A DNA stretch of 64,000 bases from Mycobacterium sp. MS1601 (lineage in GTDB: Bacteria > Actinomycetota > Actinomycetes > Mycobacteriales > Mycobacteriaceae): contig NZ_CP019420.1 in assembly GCF_001984215.1 (NCBI RefSeq), positions 930,001 through 994,000 of the forward strand, given 5' to 3'. A model generated the notes under the pieces. It searched no databases. It was not told the DNA's origin and saw only the letters and a program-made list of their open reading frames with translations. This document shows, in pieces, positions 58,713-64,000 of the stretch (positions within the stretch are counted from its first letter, which is position 1; each line of letters starts with the position of its first letter). The position numbers were made by a program, and so were the translations under genes.

Positions 58713-59411
58713 ATGACCATGCACTATCTGGCGATTCTGCGGGGCCCCGAGCCCACCGGTGAGTACGACGCCGCCGCTGAGGAGGCGATCATGGCGGAGT
58801 ACACCGACTTCAACACTCGCGCCGGTCACGCCATCCGGAGCGGCGATGCGCTGTGCCCGGCGGCTGACGCGGTGCGCATCTCAGGTGGAGTGGTGACCGA
58901 CGGGCCCTTCGCCGAGGGCGCCGAAATAGCGGGCGGCTACTACGTTTTCGAAGCAGACAATCTGGACGACGCACTGCAGTTGGCCCGCCACATCCCGGCG
59001 CGCAAGGCAGGCGGTGTCGAGGTGTGGCCGATGGTCGGCTGGGAAGCACCGGAAGGGCCGCTGGGCGCTGACTGGTTCGCGCTGCTACTGGAGCCGCCCG
59101 GAGCGGATTTTCCCGATCCGGGCACACCGGAATGGAATGCCGATGTCGCCCAGCACGAGGCGTTCGGGAGGAAATACGGTGAGCACATCCTCGGCGGCGC
59201 GGCCCTGCACCCTCCGTCAACGGCCACCACGGTGAAGGTCCGCGACGGTGACGCCATCTTCACCGACGGACCGTACGCCGAAGGCGCCGAGGTGGCCGGC
59301 GGCTTCTATCTGCTGCGGGCCGCCGACAAAACCGAGGCCGTCGAGATCGCTGCAAAGATCCCAGTCTCGGTGGTGGAGTTGCGTCAGTTGGCCAACATCT
59401 CTGCTGTGTAA
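58713..59411 (+). CDS. Double DGPF/YCII-domain protein
   Basis: 232 residues with two tandem YCII-type domains. The first (about 3-105) has VVTDGPFAEGAEIAGGYYVFEA and the second (about 120-230) has IFTDGPYAEGAEVAGGFYLLRA. DGPF proteins are the standard neighbours of ECF42-type sigma factors, as here, where the sigma gene follows after 6 bases. No catalytic role is known. The duplicated form is probably a fused pair. Confidence 0.85.
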   Translation: MTMHYLAILRGPEPTGEYDAAAEEAIMAEYTDFNTRAGHAIRSGDALCPAADAVRISGGVVTDGPFAEGAEIAGGYYVFEADNLDDALQLARHIPARKAGGVEVWPMVGWEAPEGPLGADWFALLLEPPGADFPDPGTPEWNADVAQHEAFGRKYGEHILGGAALHPPSTATTVKVRDGDAIFTDGPYAEGAEVAGGFYLLRAADKTEAVEIAAKIPVSVVELRQLANISAV

Positions 59412-59417
59412 CTCTTC

Positions 59418-60719
59418 ATGACGGACCTGGACGGCGTCTTCCGGCGCGAGTGGGGTTCTACCGTGGCCGCGCTGGCGCGCTGGTGCGGCGATCTCACCAT
59501 CGCCGAGGACGCCGTCCAGGAGGCATGCACTGAGGCCTTGAACATTTGGTCACGTGACGGTGCGCCCGACAGCCCGGGCGCCTGGCTGTTGACGGTGGCA
59601 CGCAACCGCGCGCGAGATCGGCTTCGGCGCGAATCTGCGCGCCCGGGCAAGGAATTGACTGCGGCAAGGGATGAGGTGTTGGCCCGGATAGACAGCACCG
59701 ACCCGCATCCCGTGCGCGACGACGAGCTGCGAATGATGTTCACCTGCGCGCATCCCGCATTGGAGCGCACTTCTCAGCTCGCGTTGACCCTGCGGTTGGT
59801 CGCGGGGTTGACCGTCGCCGAGATCGCCAGGGCGTTGCTGCAGAGCGAGGCAGCCGTAGCGCAGCGAATAACCCGGGCCAAGAACAAGATTCGCACTGCC
59901 AACATTCCGCTACGGGTGCCGCCCGCCGAACTGCTGCCCGAGCGGGTTCCGCATGTGCTGTCGTGTGTGTACTCGGTGTTCACCGAGGGCTACTGGTCCA
60001 CGGCCGGACCGTCTGCGGTGCGGGACGAGCTGTGCGACGAAGGGGTGCGGCTCTCCGGTGAACTGTGCACGTTGATGCCCGGTGACCGGGATTGTCGTGC
60101 GTTGGCAGCGCTTGTGCTGCTGCATGATTCACGACGCTCGACGCGGGTCGATGCTTGCGGTGCGTTGGTACCGCTGGATGAGCAGGACCGCCGGCGCTGG
60201 GACGTGACCAAGATCGCGCACGGCCTGGATAGGCTGAGAACGGCCGCCGGCGCAGGCGGGCCATATCTCCCCCAGGCCGTCATCGCCGCCGTCCACGCGT
60301 CGGCCCCCAGTTGGGAACGGACGGACTGGGGCACCATCTGTGCGGCCTATGACCGGTTGGCGGCCATGACGGACTCACCGGTGGTGCGCGCCAACCGTGC
60401 ACTGGCAGTGGGTTTTCGCGACGGTCCCGACGCCGGGCTGGCAGCGTTGGAGCGGGTGGCCCACGACCCACGCCTGGTCCGGTCAAACCTGGTGGCCACG
60501 GTGCGGGCCGATCTGTTACGCCGGGCCGAGCGCTTTCCCGAAGCGGCAGACAGCTATCGAGTGGCGTTGGAGCTCAATGGCTCCGAGCCGGGCAGGCAGT
60601 TCCTGCGGCGGCGTATCGAGGAGTGCGACGCTCAGTATGCGCCGGAGCTGGTGAAGACGGCGCGGACCGTCTTCACCGCGATCACCATGTCGGAAATCAT
60701 GGTCCAGTTCTCGACGTAG
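59418..60719 (+). CDS. ECF42-type sigma factor with C-terminal TPR-like extension
   Basis: 433 residues. Sigma regions 2 and 4 occupy about 1-175 (IAEDAVQEACTEALNIW, GAWLLTVARNRARDRLRRE; LALTLRLVAGLTVAEIARALLQSEAAVAQRITRAKNKI). The C-terminal extension has the ECF42 signature TDWGTICAAYDRLAAMTDSPVVRANRALAV. No anti-sigma gene is near; in this group the extension itself is thought to control activity. Typical family members end near FLRRRI; here about 30 more residues are read antisense to the end of the convergent sugar transferase gene, overlapping it by 88 bases. Confidence 0.88.
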   Translation: MTDLDGVFRREWGSTVAALARWCGDLTIAEDAVQEACTEALNIWSRDGAPDSPGAWLLTVARNRARDRLRRESARPGKELTAARDEVLARIDSTDPHPVRDDELRMMFTCAHPALERTSQLALTLRLVAGLTVAEIARALLQSEAAVAQRITRAKNKIRTANIPLRVPPAELLPERVPHVLSCVYSVFTEGYWSTAGPSAVRDELCDEGVRLSGELCTLMPGDRDCRALAALVLLHDSRRSTRVDACGALVPLDEQDRRRWDVTKIAHGLDRLRTAAGAGGPYLPQAVIAAVHASAPSWERTDWGTICAAYDRLAAMTDSPVVRANRALAVGFRDGPDAGLAALERVAHDPRLVRSNLVATVRADLLRRAERFPEAADSYRVALELNGSEPGRQFLRRRIEECDAQYAPELVKTARTVFTAITMSEIMVQFST

Positions 60720-62137
60720 AACATGTCGAGGCGTACCGAGTCCTCCCAGGAGAGGTCGGAGCGGCCGCTGACCTGCCATAGGCCGGTGATGCCGGGCTTG
60801 ACCAGCAGGCGCTTGCGCACGTGATCGTCGTACGTCTTGACCTCGTTGGCCAGCGGCGGTCGCGGCCCGACGACGCTCATATCGCGCTTGAGAACGTTGA
60901 TGAACTGGGGCAGCTCGTCGATGCTGAACTTCCGCAGGAACTTTCCGACCGGGGTGACGCGAGGGTCTTCCTTGATCTTGAAGAGCACCCCGCCGTCGCT
61001 CTCGTTCTGCGACGCGAGCTGGCTGACCATTCTGTCTGCGCCCTGCACCATGGTGCGGAACTTGATCATCTCGAACGGGGTGCCGTCGATGCCGATGCGC
61101 TCGGAGCGGTAGAACACCGGGCCCTTGCTGGTCAGCTTGATGGCAAGCGCCACAACAAGGAGGATGGGCGCCGCCGCCAACAGCACCATGCTGGAGAACA
61201 CGACGTCGAAGAGGCGCTTCTCAAATCGCTTGGCGCCGTGGTACTGAGGCTTCTCCACATGGATCAGCGGAAGGCCTGCCACCGGACGCATCTGCAGGCG
61301 CGGCACTGCGACGTCCACCACTCCCGGCGACACGAGCAGGTCGATGTTGTGCTTCTCGAGCTCCCATGACAGGTCGCGGATACCGCGTCCGTCGAGTCGC
61401 TCGGTGGCCGTCACGGCCACGGCTTGGCAGTTGGTGGCGGCCACGGCGGCAGCGATGTTGGACTCGTCGCCGAATGCGCGGATGGTGCCGACACCGGGGA
61501 CGTCGATCAGCGTGCGCTTCTCTTCACCGGAGACACAGGCACCGACCACGCGGTACTCCGACCATGGTTCACGTGCCAAAGCCTGGGTGAAGTCGCGCAC
61601 CGCGGGCGCATTGCCGACCACCAGGACGCGGGTGAGGCACTCACCATGTGCGCGCGCCTTGACAACTTGGCGGCGGGCCAGCCAGCGGAACAGCGTGAGA
61701 ATGGCGATGCCGGCGGGTAGCGCGATCATCAGGTAACCGCGGGCGATCTCGAGCTTGAAGAGCATCGAGACGACGGCGACGAATCCGAACGTCGACAGCG
61801 TGGCCAGGACAACTCGACGGTATTCCTCAGCGCCGGAGCCGATAACCCGCGGCGAGCGCGACCGGTTGATCGACAGCGCCACCAGCCAGCCGAGCGTGAT
61901 GACAATCGAAACAGCGGTGTAGTTCGAATAGTGGAGCGCCTCATCGGCGTTGGGGAGTTCGCCAAATCGGAGCCACTGCGCGAGCGCAATCGCAAAGACA
62001 ACTCCGAAAACGTCCACAATGATCAGGCGGCGGCTGTAATCCCGCTGCCAATCTGAGTATTTCTTGCTCCCAGGGGACAGCAACGTCCTGAGTTGCGAGT
62101 TTGCTGCCGCACCCAATCGATCATCCACCGCAGTCAT
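60632..62137 (-). CDS. Polyprenyl-phosphate sugar-1-phosphate transferase (exopolysaccharide initiation)
   Basis: 501 residues from MTAVDDRLGAAANSQ. The N-terminal half has four to five membrane segments (VVFAIALAQWLRFG, VSIVITLGWLVALS, FVAVVSMLFKL, YLMIALPAGIAILTLF) and a Rossmann-like CoA_binding_3 part. The C-terminal third is a Bac_transf domain: KRLFDVVFSSMVLLAAAPILLVVALAIK, GPVFYRSERIG, FEMIKFRTM, KFSIDELPQ, VVGPRPPL and PGITGLWQVSGRS. It transfers a sugar phosphate to a lipid carrier to start extracellular polysaccharide synthesis. The nearby tyrosine phosphatase and UDP-glucose dehydrogenase support this. Confidence 0.92.
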   Translation of the reverse strand: MTAVDDRLGAAANSQLRTLLSPGSKKYSDWQRDYSRRLIIVDVFGVVFAIALAQWLRFGELPNADEALHYSNYTAVSIVITLGWLVALSINRSRSPRVIGSGAEEYRRVVLATLSTFGFVAVVSMLFKLEIARGYLMIALPAGIAILTLFRWLARRQVVKARAHGECLTRVLVVGNAPAVRDFTQALAREPWSEYRVVGACVSGEEKRTLIDVPGVGTIRAFGDESNIAAAVAATNCQAVAVTATERLDGRGIRDLSWELEKHNIDLLVSPGVVDVAVPRLQMRPVAGLPLIHVEKPQYHGAKRFEKRLFDVVFSSMVLLAAAPILLVVALAIKLTSKGPVFYRSERIGIDGTPFEMIKFRTMVQGADRMVSQLASQNESDGGVLFKIKEDPRVTPVGKFLRKFSIDELPQFINVLKRDMSVVGPRPPLANEVKTYDDHVRKRLLVKPGITGLWQVSGRSDLSWEDSVRLDMFYVENWTMISDMVIAVKTVRAVFTSSGAY

Positions 62138-62394
62138 CTGTCCCCCACCAAGTTAGCCCCTTGGGCTGCAACTTTAGCCCACCTTTTGCCGTTTTCTCAA
62201 GGCGAGCACAGTGTTCGCTCAGGAAACTTAGCACGCAGCTCGTCCCGACTTCCCCGCAGCCGAGCAAAATTCACCCCCGCGTAACTTTGCAGGGCCGCAG
62301 TTCAGATAAGGCGTCAACCGTCATAGAAGGCATGGATGAATAAGTAACACCATACTGACCCACGACAGGCTCAGTCTCGATGCCCACTCAGCCA

Positions 62395-62931
62395 TCAGCC
62401 GTGGCGCCCCGGACTCAGAGGATCGCAGAGCTCAATTACCGGCGCAAGAAGCCGCGCGATCGTGTTGCCGACCTCAGCGAATACTTCAGGCCCTTGATTG
62501 ATTGGGTCTGGAACATCCTCAGCCGCGCCAGCCTTAAGGAGGGGGCGGAGGCGGGAAAAGTCCGCCACGCTACCCACCCCTTCGAGCGATGCAAGCTGCG
62601 CCGCCTCCGAAAGCGTATACGTGCTGCGAAGGAGACGCGGTGCAAGCGACAGCACCTTGTCACGATGATCTCGGGTCATAGTCAAAATGAGATCAGCCTG
62701 CGCAGCGATCTTGGGCGTCAACTGTCGAGCGCTGAAGTTTGTTGCGTCGCCGCCCAGCCCCTCCAGGACAAGAGCAGCTTGATCATGAATTGGATGCGCA
62801 ATGACTGCACGAGTACCTGCACTCGACGTCACGAGATCCGGAATCTGACGTTCCGCTCCGTACGCTGCAGCAAGTCGTTCGCCGATCGGTGACCGGCAGA
62901 TGTTTCCGGTGCAAACGAACAATAGGTGCAG
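62395..62931 (-). CDS. Low-molecular-weight protein tyrosine phosphatase
   Basis: 178 residues when started at CTG 62931 (LHLLFVCTGNICRSP). The only other starts in frame are TTG at 62922, too close to the catalytic loop, and nothing upstream of the TGA 15 bases before the CTG. AAGGGG lies six bases before the CTG, so a rare CTG start is likely. The P loop is CTGNICRS; the general acid is in VPDPINQG. Such phosphatases often regulate capsule or exopolysaccharide export kinases, which fits the neighbours. Confidence 0.85.
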   Translation of the reverse strand: MHLLFVCTGNICRSPIGERLAAAYGAERQIPDLVTSSAGTRAVIAHPIHDQAALVLEGLGGDATNFSARQLTPKIAAQADLILTMTRDHRDKVLSLAPRLLRSTYTLSEAAQLASLEGVGSVADFSRLRPLLKAGAAEDVPDPINQGPEVFAEVGNTIARLLAPVIELCDPLSPGRHG

Positions 62932-63177
62932 GGCGGGCCCCTTTCACTCTGCGCAATTTGCGCTCGGCCAACCTTAGTTCACCCGACAGACCGCGAGGCC
63001 CGCTCGGCAGTAGAGCGAGACCATACGCGCAGCGACCGGCTACATCACACACCACGAGTAGCGCAGACGGCAGGACTAGTAGATGCTGGTCCGGTTGCGA
63101 AACCGCCACGACAAGCAGCGCAAGCAAGCTCGGGGTGCCCTAATATAGGTGCTCACGACCAATCTGGGGGACATGAA

Positions 63178-64000
63178 ATGAGTTGCCGCATAGCGGTTTT
63201 CGGTACCGGATATCTTGGAGCCACGCACGCAGCCTGCATGGCTCAACTCGGTCACGAGGTCATTGGTGTCGACATAGATGAAGCCAAGCTCGCGAAACTC
63301 AGCGCGGGCGAAGTACCTTTTTACGAGCCTGGCCTAGACGAAGTCCTCAGAGCAAGCGTCGACTCTGGTCACCTTCGCTTCACCTCGTCGTACGAAGAGG
63401 CCGCTGAGTTCGCGGATGTACACTTCATCGGCGTAGCTACACCTCAGAAACGCGGAGAATTCGCGGCAGACGTCACATATGTGGACTCCGTTGCTACCAA
63501 ACTCGCGCCCTTGTTAACTAAGCCGTCGGTCATCTTTGGAAAATCTACGGTTCCGGTCGGAACCGCGGCACGAGTGAGTTCGCTCGTCCAGCGCCTAGCC
63601 CCTGTGGGCGACGCGGCCGAAGTAGCTTGGAACCCGGAATTCTTGCGCGAGGGCTTCGCGGTACAAGACACGCTCCATCCGGACCGGATTGTGCTGGGCG
63701 TCGACACTAAGCGCAGTGGTCGCGCTGAGGAAGTGGCCAGAGAAGTCTATTCGAGCATTCTCGAGGAAGGTGTGCCGTTCCTCGTTACAGACCGTGAAAC
63801 CGCAGAATTGGTCAAAACGGCAGCGAATGCATTCCTCGCCACAAAGATTTCGTTCATTAATGCTATGGCCGAGGTCTGCGAAGCGGCAGGTGCCGACGTG
63901 ACGGAGTTGGCAGACGCAATCGGGCACGATGCACGAATTGGCAGACGTTTCCTTAACGCAGGCATCGGGTTTGGCGGCGGCTGTTTACCAAAGGACATCC
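63178..64000 (+). CDS. ugd: UDP-glucose 6-dehydrogenase, N-terminal part (cut by window edge)
   Basis: 274 codons are present from ATG at 63178; GGGGGA is seven bases upstream, and a TAATAT -10 lies at 63141-63146 with a weak -35. The N-terminal NAD fold is MSCRIAVFGTGYLGATHAACMAQLGHEVIGVDID. The central domain has WNPEFLREG, and the catalytic cysteine loop is GFGGGCLPKD at the end of the window. The enzyme makes UDP-glucuronate for extracellular polysaccharides. The rest of the gene lies beyond 64000. Intact as far as it goes. Confidence 0.93.
   Translation, partial: MSCRIAVFGTGYLGATHAACMAQLGHEVIGVDIDEAKLAKLSAGEVPFYEPGLDEVLRASVDSGHLRFTSSYEEAAEFADVHFIGVATPQKRGEFAADVTYVDSVATKLAPLLTKPSVIFGKSTVPVGTAARVSSLVQRLAPVGDAAEVAWNPEFLREGFAVQDTLHPDRIVLGVDTKRSGRAEEVAREVYSSILEEGVPFLVTDRETAELVKTAANAFLATKISFINAMAEVCEAAGADVTELADAIGHDARIGRRFLNAGIGFGGGCLPKDI

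Noticed and set aside
63173..63181. ATGAAATGA mini-frame overlapping the ugd start
   Set aside because: A two-codon frame with the ribosome site too close to its ATG; a chance overlap is more likely than a leader peptide.

Overview
The window is GC-rich actinobacterial DNA, and the gene content points to a rapidly growing mycobacterium (Mycolicibacterium type). The evidence is rpoB-rpoC and rplJ-rplL of mycobacterial type, the Mce-transport ATPase MceG, mycolic-acid cyclopropane/methyl transferases beside lipG and an ABC1 kinase (the lipG-mmaA neighbourhood known from M. tuberculosis), a PE-PPE-domain hydrolase, and frequent GTG/TTG starts. No tRNA, rRNA, CRISPR array, prophage or insertion sequence was recognised.

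Layout. 1-800: the start of an AidB-like acyl-CoA dehydrogenase and a cupin. 819-10600: a five-gene leftward operon for an ATP-dependent ketone carboxylase of the HyuA/HyuB type, with two HyuA-like subunits, one HyuB-like subunit, a zinc-ribbon gamma subunit and one unrecognised protein. It diverges from an AcoR-type activator whose AAA+ domain lacks the sigma-54 contact loop; paired palindromes lie between them. 10634-18710: rpoC and rpoB with terminator and promoter. 18711-21536: a REDY-like protein, the nitric-oxide pair nsrR-hmp, and two small exported proteins. 21657-26845: a ten-gene Asp23/AmaP envelope-stress-type operon that ends in a GGDEF protein, diverging across a CRP-like site from an ECF sigma factor coupled to another Asp23-like protein. 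26929-30519: mceG and two tandem PAS-GGDEF cyclases. 30548-35115: two LuxR paralogues flanking a FAD monooxygenase and a TetR gene with three operator copies. 35270-38944: exported PE-PPE hydrolase, two small exported proteins and a secreted lipase. 38971-42830: rplL-rplJ with leader and promoter, an AbiEi/DUF559 endonuclease-like gene flanked by two 63-bp terminal-inverted repeats, a ROK kinase and a SurA-like protein. 43077-50505: EEP hydrolase, nucleotidyltransferase, WYL regulator with two DinB proteins, a GAF-EAL protein, a zinc metallopeptidase and small conserved genes. 50584-54939: ABC1 kinase, lipG (with a 54-bp tandem repeat inside its coding region) and two mycolate methyltransferases. 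55389-58619: a large secreted beta-propeller-like protein. 58713-60719: a DGPF protein and an ECF42-type sigma factor. 60632-64000: polyprenyl sugar transferase, low-molecular-weight tyrosine phosphatase and UDP-glucose dehydrogenase (cut by the window end), which looks like the edge of an extracellular polysaccharide locus.

The genes combine core transcription and translation loci with accessory blocks that each carry their own regulator: carboxylase with activator, monooxygenase with TetR, Asp23 operon with ECF sigma, DinB pair with WYL, DGPF with ECF42. Cyclic-di-GMP proteins are unusually dense (three GGDEF, one EAL). The parts most worth a second look are the five-subunit carboxylase operon, the Asp23/ECF/J-domain-like cluster, the 63-bp repeats around the endonuclease-like gene, and the tandem repeat in lipG.
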